Positions 17,870-26,577 are shown, counted from the first letter of the stretch. The stretch: 64,000 nucleotides of DNA from CAVRZJ01 sp964594125 (GCA_964594125.1 CAZQLL010000019.1:1-64000); one strand, 5' to 3'. The notes: generated from the sequence alone by a model not told the origin. Made by a program: numbers and translations.

Positions 17870-19030
17870 ATGCGGATCACGGTGCTCGGTGCGGGACGGG
17901 TGGGGAACGCGATCGTGCGCGATCTCGCGGGCGAGTTCGCGGTGACGGCGGTGGACAGCTCGGCGGCGGCGCTGGCGCGGCTCGCCGCAACCGCCGGGGT
18001 GACCACGGTCGCGGCCGACATCGGCGACCCGGCGGAAGTGGCGCGCGTCGTCGCGGACGCCGACCTGGTGGTCGGCGCGGTGCCCGGGTTCATGGGGTTC
18101 GCCACCCTCGCCGCCGTGATCGCCGCCGGCAAGGACGTCGTCGACATCTCGTTCTTTCCCGAGGACGCCTTCCGCCTCGACGGCGAAGCGCGCGCGCGCG
18201 GCGTGCGCGCCGTGGTCGACTGCGGCATCGCCCCGGGGTGCTCGAACCTGTTCGCGGGGCGCCTGGGGGCGAGCTGGGAGCGTCTCGACCGCTTCGCCTG
18301 CTACGTCGGCGGGTTGCCGGTGGTGCGCCGCTGGCCATGGGAGTACAAGGCGCCCTTCTCGCCGCTCGACGTGGTCGAGGAGTACACCCGCCCGGCGCGG
18401 CTGGTCGCTGGCGGCGTGGTGATCACCGTGCCGGCGCTGACCGACCTGGAGCTGGTCGACATCCCCGGCGTCGGCACCCTCGAGGCGTTCAACACCGACG
18501 GGCTGCGCTCGCTGCTGCGCACCATGAGCGTGCCCTCCATGGTCGAGAAGACGATGCGCTACCCGGGCCACGCCGAGAAGGTGCTGCTGCTCAGGGAGAG
18601 CGGCCTGCTCTCCGAGGGCGAGATCGAGTGCGGCGGCGCCCGCGTGCGGCCGCGCGACGTCGCCGCGGCCGCCCTTGCCGCCGCCTGGCACCTCGAGGAG
18701 GGCGAGGAGGACGTGACCGTGATGAAGGTCGCGGCCGAGGGCGTGTGCGACGGCGTCGCGGTGCGCTTTTCCGCCGACCTCGTCGACCGGTACGACCGCG
18801 CGACCAAGGTCACCTCGATGGCGCGCACCACCGGCTACACCTGCACCGCCGCGGTGCGGGCGATCGCGCGCGGGCTGTGGCGCGAGCCCGGCATCGCCCC
18901 GCCGGAGCTGCTCGGGCGCGACGCCGCCTGCCACGACTTCATCCTCGCCGACCTCGCCCGCCACAACGTTGTGTTCCGCCGCAGCGAGGGCCCGGTGACG
19001 GAGCGAAACCCGCACGGCTCGCTGCCGTAG
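17870..19030 (+). CDS. Saccharopine dehydrogenase-like oxidoreductase (copy 2)
   Basis: A 386-residue NAD(P)-binding protein of the saccharopine dehydrogenase family, closer to the LYS9/L-lysine-type branch than copy 1 at 9 kb. It opens with ITVLGAGRVGNAIVRDL, followed by DADLVVGAVPGFMG and KDVVDISFFPEDAF, and contains VDCGIAPGCSNLFAGRL. The C-terminal half has the family's YPGHAEKVLLL and VTSMARTTGYTCTAAV. GGAGGCAGGC before the ATG at 17870 is a clear ribosome site, so upstream starts are rejected. It lies divergent from glgP. No lysine pathway genes are nearby, so the substrate is open. Confidence 0.85.
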   Translation: MRITVLGAGRVGNAIVRDLAGEFAVTAVDSSAAALARLAATAGVTTVAADIGDPAEVARVVADADLVVGAVPGFMGFATLAAVIAAGKDVVDISFFPEDAFRLDGEARARGVRAVVDCGIAPGCSNLFAGRLGASWERLDRFACYVGGLPVVRRWPWEYKAPFSPLDVVEEYTRPARLVAGGVVITVPALTDLELVDIPGVGTLEAFNTDGLRSLLRTMSVPSMVEKTMRYPGHAEKVLLLRESGLLSEGEIECGGARVRPRDVAAAALAAAWHLEEGEEDVTVMKVAAEGVCDGVAVRFSADLVDRYDRATKVTSMARTTGYTCTAAVRAIARGLWREPGIAPPELLGRDAACHDFILADLARHNVVFRRSEGPVTERNPHGSLP

Positions 19031-19136
19031 ACTCGGGCGTGAGCGTGGCGGCCCCCGCTCCGGACCGTCCCCGAGCCGCGGCGGCGTCCGCCGTCCGGCC
19101 GTCGCATGCTGCCGGGCGCCCCGGGGAGGGTGGGCG

Positions 19137-20489
19137 ATGAGAGCGGCCCTGCGGATCGCCGCGATCGCCGTCCCGCTGGCCGCCGCCGCCGGCGCCGTGC
19201 TGGCGCTGCGGCCGCAGCGGCAGTGGACGAGCGACTCCGCCGCCGCGGTCGCCGAGCTCGCGCACGGTCTCCACGCCGAGATGAAGCTGTACAGGGCCGA
19301 GGCGGCGGCCCACTACGAGAAGGCGCTGGAGCTCGATCCCGCGTTCGTCGCGGCCAAGCTGATGCTGATCGGGTCGCTGCAGGTCGAGGACAGGCAGCGG
19401 CTGCAGCAGTTGGTTGCCGACGTCCGCGCCGCCGACCTCGGCCTCCTGTCGCCGGGAGAGCGCTTCCTCGTCCGCTACACGCTCGCCAAGATCGACCGCG
19501 ATCCAGCGGCGGCTGCGCGCGTCATCGCGGCGCACATCGCGGCGTTCCCGAACGACTCGTACGCGCTGTTCCGCCGCTGCACCGACCTCTGGGAACAGCC
19601 CGACTGGGAGGCGGCCGAGCGCTGCAACCGCGAGCTGCTGCGCGTCGACCCCAACTGGGTGCTCGCATACAACTACCTCGGCTACATCGCCATGGCCCGG
19701 GGCCGCTTCGCCGAGGCGGAGAAGAGCTTCCTCGCCTACAGGTACATCGCGCCCGACCAGGCGAACCCGCGCGACTCCCTCGGCGAGCTCTACACGCTCC
19801 TCGGCCGCTACGACGAGGCCGCCGCGGAGCTCGACGAGGCGCTCCGCCTGCGCCCCGATTTCTGCGCCTCCTACCGGCACCTGCTGCTCGTCGCCCATCT
19901 CAAGGGCGACGCGGCGATGGCCGACGCGGTGATCGCCCGCGCCGCCGCCGGCGGCCGGTGCAGCGCGCCGGAGGTGGAGGCGCTCGAGTGCAGTGCGGCG
20001 CTGTGGCGCCGCTTCCTCGCCGGCGACTGGGAGGGCGCCTGGGCGGCGGCGCAGGGCGGCTGCCTGAAGAAGCTGCCCGGCGACGCCGTGCTCGCGCACC
20101 GCGCCGCGACGCTGTGCGGGCGCCTCGCCGAGGCGCAGGCGCTCGAGGAGTCCGCGGGCAAGACGCCGAAGGCCATGAGCGCGACCGGGCAGCCCGCCAT
20201 GCCCGGCCGCTCGCCCGCCGCGGCGCACATGGAGGGGGTGCGCCTGCTTGCCCAGGGTGACGCCACGGCTGCCGTGGCGCTGCTCGACGCCGCCGACCGC
20301 GACCTCGCCTTCGTCGGCGAGGGCCTGGGTGTGCTCAAGCTGGCGAACCAGGTCGCCCTCGCGGAGGCGCTGCAGGCCGCCGGAGCGCGGGAGCGGGCGG
20401 ACGCCGTGCTCGCCGCCGTTGCCGCGATCAACCCGCGGATCGCCGACCTCTTCAGCGTTCGCCGCTCCCTGCCCGCCGGTCGCTCCTGA
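19137..20489 (+). CDS. Membrane-anchored TPR protein
   Basis: A 450-residue protein with an N-terminal signal or anchor helix (about residues 5-24) and a series of helical repeats. TPR consensus is clear at AAAHYEKALELDPAFVAAK, ERCNRELLRVDPNWVLAYNY, AEAEKSFLAYRYIAPDQANP and AAELDEALRLRPDFCASYRH, with looser repeats towards the C-terminus. Such proteins act as scaffolds, here probably on the periplasmic face. Strong Shine-Dalgarno GGGGAGGGTGGGCG before the ATG. It follows the saccharopine-dehydrogenase-like gene after 106 bases, possibly in one transcript. Partner proteins are unknown. Confidence 0.75.
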   Translation: MRAALRIAAIAVPLAAAAGAVLALRPQRQWTSDSAAAVAELAHGLHAEMKLYRAEAAAHYEKALELDPAFVAAKLMLIGSLQVEDRQRLQQLVADVRAADLGLLSPGERFLVRYTLAKIDRDPAAAARVIAAHIAAFPNDSYALFRRCTDLWEQPDWEAAERCNRELLRVDPNWVLAYNYLGYIAMARGRFAEAEKSFLAYRYIAPDQANPRDSLGELYTLLGRYDEAAAELDEALRLRPDFCASYRHLLLVAHLKGDAAMADAVIARAAAGGRCSAPEVEALECSAALWRRFLAGDWEGAWAAAQGGCLKKLPGDAVLAHRAATLCGRLAEAQALEESAGKTPKAMSATGQPAMPGRSPAAAHMEGVRLLAQGDATAAVALLDAADRDLAFVGEGLGVLKLANQVALAEALQAAGARERADAVLAAVAAINPRIADLFSVRRSLPAGRS

Positions 20490-20621
20490 GCTGCAGCACC
20501 CGGCGAGTCGCCACCCCGCGGCTCGTCGTTCTCGCCGCGGGCGATGCCGGTGAGGCGGCGCCAACCGCGAACCGCCTCGGCATCGGCGCCTCGTCGGCAT
20601 CCCATCAGCACCTCGCACACC

Positions 20622-20637
20622 GGTACCCATGGGTACC
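20622..20637. promoter_or_regulatory. 16-bp perfect palindrome, operator-like
   Basis: GGTACCCATGGGTACC is its own reverse complement. The half-site ACCCATG occurs again at 20743-20749 and at 20756-20762 (as GGTACCCATG from 20753). A palindrome with spaced half-sites in front of a gene is the layout of a dimeric regulator site, but it could also be a transcript hairpin. Confidence 0.4.
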
Positions 20638-20779
20638 CGGCGTGACGATCAGATCATCCTGGTCGGCTGGCTGGGGAGCGGCGGTTGTCCCACGGCGTTG
20701 GCGCCGGAATGGCATGGCCACGCTCCACGGTCGCCATCCGGCACCCATGTGCGGTACCCATGCATCCTGGCCTGCGGGG

Positions 20780-20805
20780 GGCCGGGGAGGGCAACCTCTC
20801 CGGCC
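20780..20805 (+). other. Hairpin with GCAA (GNRA) tetraloop
   Basis: An 11-bp stem (20780-20790 with 20795-20805, one G-T wobble) closes on the loop GCAA. GNRA loops are common in structured RNA and dock into receptors. It sits upstream of the -10-like box, so it would be in the RNA only if transcription starts further upstream. Confidence 0.4.
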
Positions 20806-20976
20806 CGGCCGACACCGGTCGGGGCCCCGCGCCCGAAGGGAGGGGGTCCGGCTCGCGAAGGACGGCGGTGCGAGTATGATGACGTCAGCACAACCGAGGC
20901 CGCGTGGGGCCTTGCCGGCAGAGCCTGGGGAGCAGGTTGCGGCGCCCCGACGCGGCGACACACCAGGGGGGACGTC

Positions 20977-23055
20977 ATGCGTTTCCGATTCGTCGTTGTC
21001 GTGATCCTCGCCGCTCTCGCCGCACCGCCCGCCTTCTCGGGGTTCGCGGGAACGGACCTCTTCATCCCGATGGCCGGCCGGGGGACCGGGGTGTACCCGT
21101 CCAACTGGTTCACCACCCTGTGGATCTACAACCCCAACGGCGCGGCGGTCGCGGTCGACGTCTCCTTCCTCGAGCGGCAGAAGAACAACGTCGCCACGCC
21201 GCCGCCGAAGGTCACCGTGGTGCTCGCGGCCGGCGAGACGAAGCTTTTCGAGAACATCGTCGAGGACACCTTCGGCAAGACGGTCTACGGCGCCTTGCGC
21301 GTGGAGTGCAGCGAGAAGGTGGTCGCCTCGGCCCGCGTGTTCTCGAAGGAGTCGGCGGGCGCACCGCTGAACCAGTCGTTCGGGCAGGACTTCGCGGGTG
21401 TGCCGGCCTCCCTCGCCATCGGGATCGGCGAGTCCGCCGACATCCTCGGCGGCTACCAGACGCAGCCGGACGCGACCTCCGAGGCGCGCTTCAACATCGG
21501 CTGCGTCGAGACCAGCGGGAGCCAGACCACGGTCCGGTGGACCGCCCGCGACGAGCTCGGGGTCCCGCAGGGCACGTTCGACAAGGTCGTGCCGCCGCTC
21601 TCGCAGGTCCAGGGAGCGTTCAAGGACTACTTCCCGGGCGTCTCGCTGACCAACTCCAGGCTCACGGTGGAGGTGATCGCGGGGAGCGGCGAGGTGGTCT
21701 GCTACGGCTCGATGATCACCAACGACACGACGATGCCGAAGCCGGTCCAGGACCCGACGACGTTCGAGATGACGTACAAGCAGGGGCTGGTCGGAGTCGA
21801 CACGGTGCTTCACGACGCCACGCTCGTCGGCGACGGCACCGTGGGAGCGCCGCTCGGGCTCAAGATCCCGGTGGACGTCTCGTCCTCGACCGCCTTCCAG
21901 CCGACCATCAAGGCGACCTTCGGAGGCGCCGAGGCGGCCGCCGTCGAGGGCGTGTGCACCAACGGCTGCACCGGTCTGGAGGGCCGTCACACGCCGTCCG
22001 GGAACTACGCCTACATCGGGTGGCAGAACGGCGGCGTCTTCGGCGTGGGGTCGGCAACCAAGGGCGTTCACGGCGACAGCAACACCGGGTACGGCGTCTA
22101 TGGAACGGCAGAAAGCGGCACCGGCGTGGCGGGCTTCCACAACGCCGCCAGCGGCACCAACCCGGGCGTGCTCGGCGAGACGAAGAGCACCAGCGCCAAC
22201 GCGATCGGCGTCTACGGGCTGGTGAGCAGCACGTCGCCCGGCGGGTCCTCCGCAGCGGTGCGCGGCGAGAACAGGGGCACCGGCGGCACCGGCATCGGCG
22301 TCTACGGGTCGCAGGACGGAAGCGGCTGGGGTGTGTACGGCAGAGCCGAAAGCGGACGCGGCGTCTACGGGTACAGCCCGTCCGGCAACGGCGTCTACGC
22401 CCTGGGCGCCGGCGCCGCGCGCGATGACGCGGCGCTGCGCGCGCACAACTCGACGGCCGCCGGCGGAATGGCCGCCTACCTCACCAACGGCTCGAACTTC
22501 GCCACGGCGCACTTCAGGAACAGCGGCAGCGGCGAGGTGCTCTACCTCCAGGCCAACGGGGGGCTGTTCATCAAGGCGGTGAACAACGCGGAGAACGACG
22601 CGGAGTTCACCGTCGACTACAACGGCAACGTCCGCGCCGACGGCACCTTCGCCAGCCCGGCTGCGGATTTTGCCGAGCTGCTCCCGTCGTGCGGCGGGCT
22701 CGAGCCCGGCGACCTCGTGGCCATCGGGCCGGACGGCACGTTGATCCCGACCGACACGCCGATGCAGACCAACGTGGCCGGGATCTACTCCACGAAGCCG
22801 GCCTTCCTCGGAGGCGACGGCAGGGCGGGCGGCGGTGAGCGGATCCCTCTCGCGATCGTCGGCATCGTCCCGGTCAAGGCGAGCGCCGAGAACGGCGCCA
22901 TCCGCCCGGGCGACCTGCTCGTCGCCGCGGCGACCCCCGGCCACGCCATGCGCTGCGGCGACAGCGCCCTGTGCGGCGGCGCCGTGGTCGGCAAGGCCCT
23001 GTCGGGGCTCGAGAGCGGCGCCGGCACCGTCACGACCCTGGTCTCCCTTCACTGA
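20977..23055 (+). CDS. Secreted GVYG-repeat surface protein
   Basis: A 692-residue secreted protein. Residues 1-20 are a signal peptide. An N-terminal beta-rich region (about 25-300) starts with FIPMAGRGTGVYPSNWFTTL and WIYNPNGAAV, a module I associate with surface proteins of Acidobacteriota. Residues about 352-478 carry some ten GVxG turns (GVFG, GVHG, GVYG, GVLG, GVYG) separated by Gly/Ser/Thr-rich spacers, consistent with a beta-solenoid or fibre. The C-terminal part (565-692) has PAADFAELLPSCGG, PGDLVAIGPDGTLIP and RPGDLLVAAATPGHAM, resembling the tail modules of large repeat and phage-fibre-like proteins. AGGGGGGACGTC precedes the ATG. It ends at a strong bidirectional terminator. Role may be adhesion or a surface layer; not known. 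Confidence 0.7.
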   Translation: MRFRFVVVVILAALAAPPAFSGFAGTDLFIPMAGRGTGVYPSNWFTTLWIYNPNGAAVAVDVSFLERQKNNVATPPPKVTVVLAAGETKLFENIVEDTFGKTVYGALRVECSEKVVASARVFSKESAGAPLNQSFGQDFAGVPASLAIGIGESADILGGYQTQPDATSEARFNIGCVETSGSQTTVRWTARDELGVPQGTFDKVVPPLSQVQGAFKDYFPGVSLTNSRLTVEVIAGSGEVVCYGSMITNDTTMPKPVQDPTTFEMTYKQGLVGVDTVLHDATLVGDGTVGAPLGLKIPVDVSSSTAFQPTIKATFGGAEAAAVEGVCTNGCTGLEGRHTPSGNYAYIGWQNGGVFGVGSATKGVHGDSNTGYGVYGTAESGTGVAGFHNAASGTNPGVLGETKSTSANAIGVYGLVSSTSPGGSSAAVRGENRGTGGTGIGVYGSQDGSGWGVYGRAESGRGVYGYSPSGNGVYALGAGAARDDAALRAHNSTAAGGMAAYLTNGSNFATAHFRNSGSGEVLYLQANGGLFIKAVNNAENDAEFTVDYNGNVRADGTFASPAADFAELLPSCGGLEPGDLVAIGPDGTLIPTDTPMQTNVAGIYSTKPAFLGGDGRAGGGERIPLAIVGIVPVKASAENGAIRPGDLLVAAATPGHAMRCGDSALCGGAVVGKALSGLESGAGTVTTLVSLH

Positions 23056-23064
23056 TCTGCCGGC

Positions 23065-23099
23065 CCCGATCCTCTGCGCGCGGCGCGCAGAGGATCGGG
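23065..23099. terminator. Bidirectional terminator hairpin between convergent genes
   Basis: A perfect 16-bp stem (23065-23080 with 23084-23099) closes on a 3-base loop, CGG. It lies ten bases after the stop codon of the repeat-protein gene and before the convergent pgpA stop at 23249. No T tract follows on either side, which is usual in very GC-rich genomes. Confidence 0.75.
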
Positions 23100-23248
23100 A
23101 TGCAGATCGGCGGCGACCCGCGAGAGGCGCCGCGCGCGGGGGCGCAGGCGGCGGATCTTCTTGCTGAGGCCGTGGGCGAGCCGCGTGCCGAGCCTGCGAC
23201 CGACCTCCGCGGAGAGCCGCCGCGGCCGATGCCGCCGGGCCGGTCCGC

Positions 23249-23734
23249 CTAGCGCAGTGCCGCAAGGACGGCGAGCTCGGCGGCGGCGGCGGCGAGGCCG
23301 GCGGCGAGGTCGTCGACGACGACCCCCCAGCCGCCAGGGAGGCGCTCGAGGCGGCGGATCGGCCACGGCTTGACGACGTCGAGGAGGCGGAAGAGGACGA
23401 AGCCGCCGGCGATCTCGGGGAGCGTCGGGGGGCGGCGCAGGGCGAGCGCGAGGGCGGCGAGCGCCAGCCACTGGCCGGCCACCTCGTCGGCGACGATGGC
23501 GCCGGGGTCGTCCTCGCCGCGGCGCGCCGCCTCGGCGCCGCACGCCCACACCGCGAGGGCGGCGAGGGGTGCGGCGAGCGCCGCAGCGAGCGGCGGCAGG
23601 GCCGCGGGCGCGAGCGCGGCGAGGCCGGAGAACGCGAGGGCGGCGGCCAGCGACCCGGCGGTGGTGCCGGGCGCCGGCAGGCGGTCGCCGAGCCCGCCGA
23701 GGGTGGCGAGCGCGCGCGCCGTCCGGGCTCTCAC
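23249..23734 (-). CDS. pgpA: Phosphatidylglycerophosphatase A
   Basis: A 161-residue inner-membrane phosphatase that makes phosphatidylglycerol from its phosphate, using magnesium. The PgpA signatures are present in order: the GTTAGSL turn near residue 25, IVADEVAGQWLAL, FRLLDVVKPWPIRRLERLPGG and GVVVDDLAAG. The start is GTG at 23734, overlapping the stop of mpl by four bases (GTGA); the same frame runs on upstream inside mpl, but that part is a shadow. Membrane-lipid and cell-wall recycling genes are thus translationally coupled here. Confidence 0.9.
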   Translation of the reverse strand: MRARTARALATLGGLGDRLPAPGTTAGSLAAALAFSGLAALAPAALPPLAAALAAPLAALAVWACGAEAARRGEDDPGAIVADEVAGQWLALAALALALRRPPTLPEIAGGFVLFRLLDVVKPWPIRRLERLPGGWGVVVDDLAAGLAAAAAELAVLAALR

Positions 23735-25131
23735 GCGCCGTCCCGCAGGGCGGCGAGGAGGCGGTGCGGCAGGCCGCCGAAGTCGCCGGAGGACATCGTC
23801 ACCACGACGTCGCCGGGGCGCACGGCGGCGCGCATGGCGGGCAGCGGGTCGGCGTCGTCGGCGAGCGCCGCCGCGCTGCGGCCGAGCCGGCGGAGCGCGG
23901 CGACGAGGGCCTCGCGGTCGAGGATGTCCTCGGGCGGCAGCCGCCTGCGGTGGAACACCGGGGCGACGAGCGCGACGTCTGCGGCGGCGAGCGCGGCCTC
24001 GTACTCGCGGGCGAAGGCGGCGCGCCCGGCGGTAAGCGAGCGCGGCTCGAACACCACCACGAGGCGCCGGCCCGGGAAGCGCGTGCGCGCGCCCGCGAGG
24101 GTCAGGCGGACGGCGGTCGGGTGGTGCGCGAAGTCGTCGACGACGACGACGCCGCCAGCCTCGCCGAGGACGTCGAGGCGTCGGCGGACGCCGGGGAAGA
24201 TGGCGGTCGCGGCGGCGACGGCGGCGGGGGGGATGCCGGCGAGCAGCGCGCAGGCGCAGGCGGCGAGGAGGTTGTCGAGGTTGTGGCGGCCGACCAGCGG
24301 CACCCGCGCCGCGAAACGCTCGCCGCGCCACGACAGCTCGGCGTCGATCCCGTCGATGTCCGCCGACCACGCCAGGCAGCGAAGGTCGGCGCCCTCGTCG
24401 AGGCCGTACCACACCGCGCGCGGGTGCCCCGACGCGACGGCGCGCGCACCCGGGTCGCCGGCGTTGGCGACGACGGCGCCGCCCTCGCCGATGAGCGCCG
24501 TTCCGGCGCGGAACGCTGCCATGATGGCATCGAGGTCCGCGTAGATGTCGCCGTGGTCGAACTCGACGTTGCCCACCACGAACAGGTGCGGTCGGTAGTG
24601 GAGGAACTTCGGCCCGCGGTCGAAGAAGGCGGTGTTGTACTCGTCGCCCTCGACCACCGTCCAGCCGCCGCGGCCGAGCCGCCACGACGAGCCGCCGCGC
24701 GGCACGCCGCCGATCAGCGTCGTCGGGTCGAGGCCGGCGGCGACGAACAGGTGGGCGGCGAGCGCCGTCGTCGTGGTCTTGCCGTGGGTGCCGGCGACCA
24801 CGACGGAGCGCGCTCCGGCGCAGAACCGCTCGCCGAACGCCGCCGCCTGCGAGGTGTACGGCAGGCCGCGCTCGAGCACGGAGAGCACCTCGACGTTGCT
24901 GCGCGGGACGGCGTTGCCGATGATCACGCGGTCGAGGTCGTCCGGGATGAGCGCGGGGTCGAAGCCGATGCGCACAGGGATGCCGAGCGCTGCGAGCACC
25001 TCGGAGGCGGGAGGGTACAGCGCCGAGTCGACGCCCGAGACGCGCTCGCCCGAGGCGTGCAGGAGGCCGGCGAGGGCGGCGGTGGCGGTACCCCCGATGG
25101 GGAGCAGGTAGGAATGGCAAGGTTTCTGCAT
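23731..25131 (-). CDS. mpl: UDP-N-acetylmuramate:tripeptide ligase (murein recycling)
   Basis: A 466-residue Mur-ligase family enzyme. Mpl joins recycled L-Ala-gamma-D-Glu-meso-DAP to UDP-MurNAc with ATP. The ATP loop is GTHGKTTTT, followed by the family's LIGGVPRGG and EGDEYNTAFFD with the magnesium Glu, and VGNVEFDHGDIY. VPLVGRHNLDNLLAA marks the central-to-C-terminal junction, and DDFAHHPTAVR the C-terminal domain. The N-terminal Rossmann domain lacks the MurC-type leader and has IGGTATAALAGLL. Length matches Mpl (about 450-460). It implies a Gram-negative wall with meso-DAP. It is divergent from the DUF1573 gene and coupled to pgpA. Confidence 0.9.
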   Translation of the reverse strand: MQKPCHSYLLPIGGTATAALAGLLHASGERVSGVDSALYPPASEVLAALGIPVRIGFDPALIPDDLDRVIIGNAVPRSNVEVLSVLERGLPYTSQAAAFGERFCAGARSVVVAGTHGKTTTTALAAHLFVAAGLDPTTLIGGVPRGGSSWRLGRGGWTVVEGDEYNTAFFDRGPKFLHYRPHLFVVGNVEFDHGDIYADLDAIMAAFRAGTALIGEGGAVVANAGDPGARAVASGHPRAVWYGLDEGADLRCLAWSADIDGIDAELSWRGERFAARVPLVGRHNLDNLLAACACALLAGIPPAAVAAATAIFPGVRRRLDVLGEAGGVVVVDDFAHHPTAVRLTLAGARTRFPGRRLVVVFEPRSLTAGRAAFAREYEAALAAADVALVAPVFHRRRLPPEDILDREALVAALRRLGRSAAALADDADPLPAMRAAVRPGDVVVTMSSGDFGGLPHRLLAALRDGA

Positions 25132-25219
25132 ACGTTGTGGCGCGGCGCCGCGCGGGGGTGTACTCTACCACCCTCGGCCGCAGCCGGAAGCGCGGCGCCG
25201 CGAAGGGGAGGTCGGACGT

Positions 25220-26248
25220 ATGAGGCGTTACTTCTTACTGGCAACACTGCTCGTCATGGTCCCGGTGCTCGGGCTCGCCCAGGCCGCGGCCCCGGCCGCC
25301 GCGGGCGAGGACAAGCCGGTCATCGATGTTCCCGAGAAGGTGAAGGACTTCGGCACCGTAGCCAAGGGCGAGAAACTGAAGGCGGTGTTCGAGATCCGCA
25401 ACACCGGCAAGGCCGCGCTCGAGATCACCAGCGTGCGCCCGACGTGCGGCTGCACGGTCGCCGCCTTCGACAAGACGATCGCGCCCGGCGGCACCGGCAA
25501 GGTCGAGGCCGAGGTCGACACCGACGCCTTCACCGGCCCGATCGCCAAGTCGATCCTGGTGTACTCCAGCGACACCGCCACCCCGCAGGTGAACCTCGTG
25601 GTCAAGGCCGAGGTCCGCTCCTTCGTCGAGGTGCTGCCGCGCAACCTGCTGCGCCTGAATGTGCTGCAGGGCGAGCCGGCGAGCGACAAGGTGACCCTGA
25701 CGGCTGCGGACGGCGGCACCTTCGCGGTCACCGCGGTCGACACCGCCGGCGGTCCGTACAAGGTGGAGTTCCGCGAGCTGCCGGAGAACGAGCGGGTGCC
25801 GGACCGCAAGGGGAGCCAGTGGGAGGTCAAGGTCACCGTCGCGGCCGACGCGCCCGAGGGCCTGCTCAACCACAAGCTGATCATCAAGACCACCCAGCCG
25901 AAGACGCCGGAGGTGGCGCTGCAGATGTCGGGCGTCGTGCGTCCGATCGTCCAGGTGGTGCCGGCCGAGATCAACTTCGGCACGGTGGCCTCCGACGCGC
26001 CGATCGGCCGCAACGTGATCCTGATCAACAACCGGCAGGGCACGCAGCTCGAGCTGACCAAGGTCGAGATCGACAACGCGCAGTTCTCCTACGAGCTCAT
26101 CCCGCTGCAGGCCGGGCAGCGTTTCCAGGTCGCGGTGACGATGAAGGCCGGCACGCCGAAGGGCGCCCAGAAGGCCACGCTCGCGATCACCACCAACGAC
26201 CCCTCGCGCAAGTCGATCACCGTCCCGATCGTCGCCACGGTCCAGTAG
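25220..26248 (+). CDS. Secreted DUF1573 (Ig-like) protein
   Basis: A 342-residue exported protein with a signal peptide (about residues 1-21). It has at least two DUF1573 Ig-like beta-sandwich modules: the first (about 40-130) contains KDFGTVAKGEKLKAVFEIRN and the signature SVRPTCGCTV, the second (about 240-342) starts INFGTVASDAPIGRNVILIN. A middle region (about 130-235) looks like a diverged third copy. Such proteins are periplasmic or outer-membrane associated and have no known enzyme activity. AGGGGAGGTCGGACGT precedes the ATG. A good factor-independent terminator follows. Confidence 0.85.
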   Translation: MRRYFLLATLLVMVPVLGLAQAAAPAAAGEDKPVIDVPEKVKDFGTVAKGEKLKAVFEIRNTGKAALEITSVRPTCGCTVAAFDKTIAPGGTGKVEAEVDTDAFTGPIAKSILVYSSDTATPQVNLVVKAEVRSFVEVLPRNLLRLNVLQGEPASDKVTLTAADGGTFAVTAVDTAGGPYKVEFRELPENERVPDRKGSQWEVKVTVAADAPEGLLNHKLIIKTTQPKTPEVALQMSGVVRPIVQVVPAEINFGTVASDAPIGRNVILINNRQGTQLELTKVEIDNAQFSYELIPLQAGQRFQVAVTMKAGTPKGAQKATLAITTNDPSRKSITVPIVATVQ

Positions 26249-26271
26249 CCTTCCTGTTCTCCTGGTTTTCC

Positions 26272-26317
26272 AGAGGGTCACGGGGTGCACAGGCGCCCAG
26301 TGGCCCTCTTGCTTTTT
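26272..26317 (+). terminator. Factor-independent terminator of the DUF1573 gene
   Basis: The arms AGAGGG-T-CAC (26272-26281) and GTG-G-CCCTCT (26300-26309) pair around an inner stem GGGTGC/GCGCCC, followed by TTGCTTTTT. It is the only hairpin in the window with a real T tract that I noticed, and it separates the DUF1573 gene from the riboswitch transcript. Confidence 0.8.
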
Positions 26318-26371
26318 CCCGGCATGGCGCGCGGGCGCGGTCTCGCCCCGCGTGGTATGCTGGAACAAAGT

Positions 26372-26535
26372 AGGGGTGGTGCCGAGGGAAGCCGGTGCGA
26401 GACCGGCGCGGCCCCCGCCACTGTAACCGGGGACGAACCGCTCACCACAGCCACTGGGGCACGAAGCCGACCGGCCGAGGCCCTGGGAAGGCGAGCGGCG
26501 AGGACGATCCGGGAGCCAGGAGACCTGCCACCCCG
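26372..26535 (+). ncRNA. Cobalamin riboswitch
   Basis: All the hallmarks of the adenosylcobalamin riboswitch are present in order: closing stem GGGGTGG (26373-26379) with CCACCCC (26528-26534); GCCGAGGGAAGCCGGTGCGA; the GCCCCCGCCACTGTAACCGG core; CCACAGCCACTGG; GGGAAGGCG; and the B12 box GAGCCAGGAGACCTGCC at the 3' side. It lies 43 bases upstream of btuB, the classic target. Bound B12 should lower expression of the receptor. Confidence 0.97.
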
Positions 26536-26555
26536 TGGGCGCGGGCACGAGCCCG

Positions 26556-26572
26556 CTCCCGGGAACGGGAGG
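26556..26572 (+). promoter_or_regulatory. Hairpin that hides the btuB ribosome site
   Basis: CTCCCG (26556-26561) pairs with CGGGAG (26566-26571) over a GGAA loop. The right arm contains most of the Shine-Dalgarno GGGAGG (26567-26572) that serves the ATG at 26578. A second perfect hairpin, GCGGGC/GCCCGC (26541-26546/26551-26556), abuts it and shares base 26556, so the two compete by one pair. This looks like the expression platform, acting on translation. Confidence 0.7.
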
Positions 26573-26577
26573 TTCCG

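Larger units (their letters stand above)
20490..20976 (+). promoter_or_regulatory. Long structured leader of the secreted repeat protein
   Basis: These 487 bases have no convincing gene. They hold a 16-base palindrome and two related half-sites, a GCAA-capped hairpin, and a TATGAT (-10-like) at 20875-20880 about 95 bases before the next start codon. A palindromic TGACGTCA at 20880-20887 overlaps the end of that -10. I found no match to a known riboswitch. Open frames crossing the region look like shadow frames. Confidence 0.45.

Noticed and set aside
20770..20976. Possible c-di-GMP (GEMM) riboswitch in the repeat-protein leader
   Set aside because: The GCAA-capped stem is suggestive, but the conserved ACGCACAGGGCAAACC and receptor elements are missing.
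20605..23265. 886-residue open frame antisense to the repeat protein
   Set aside because: High-GC shadow frame with no family pattern; the plus strand has signal peptide, repeats and ribosome site.
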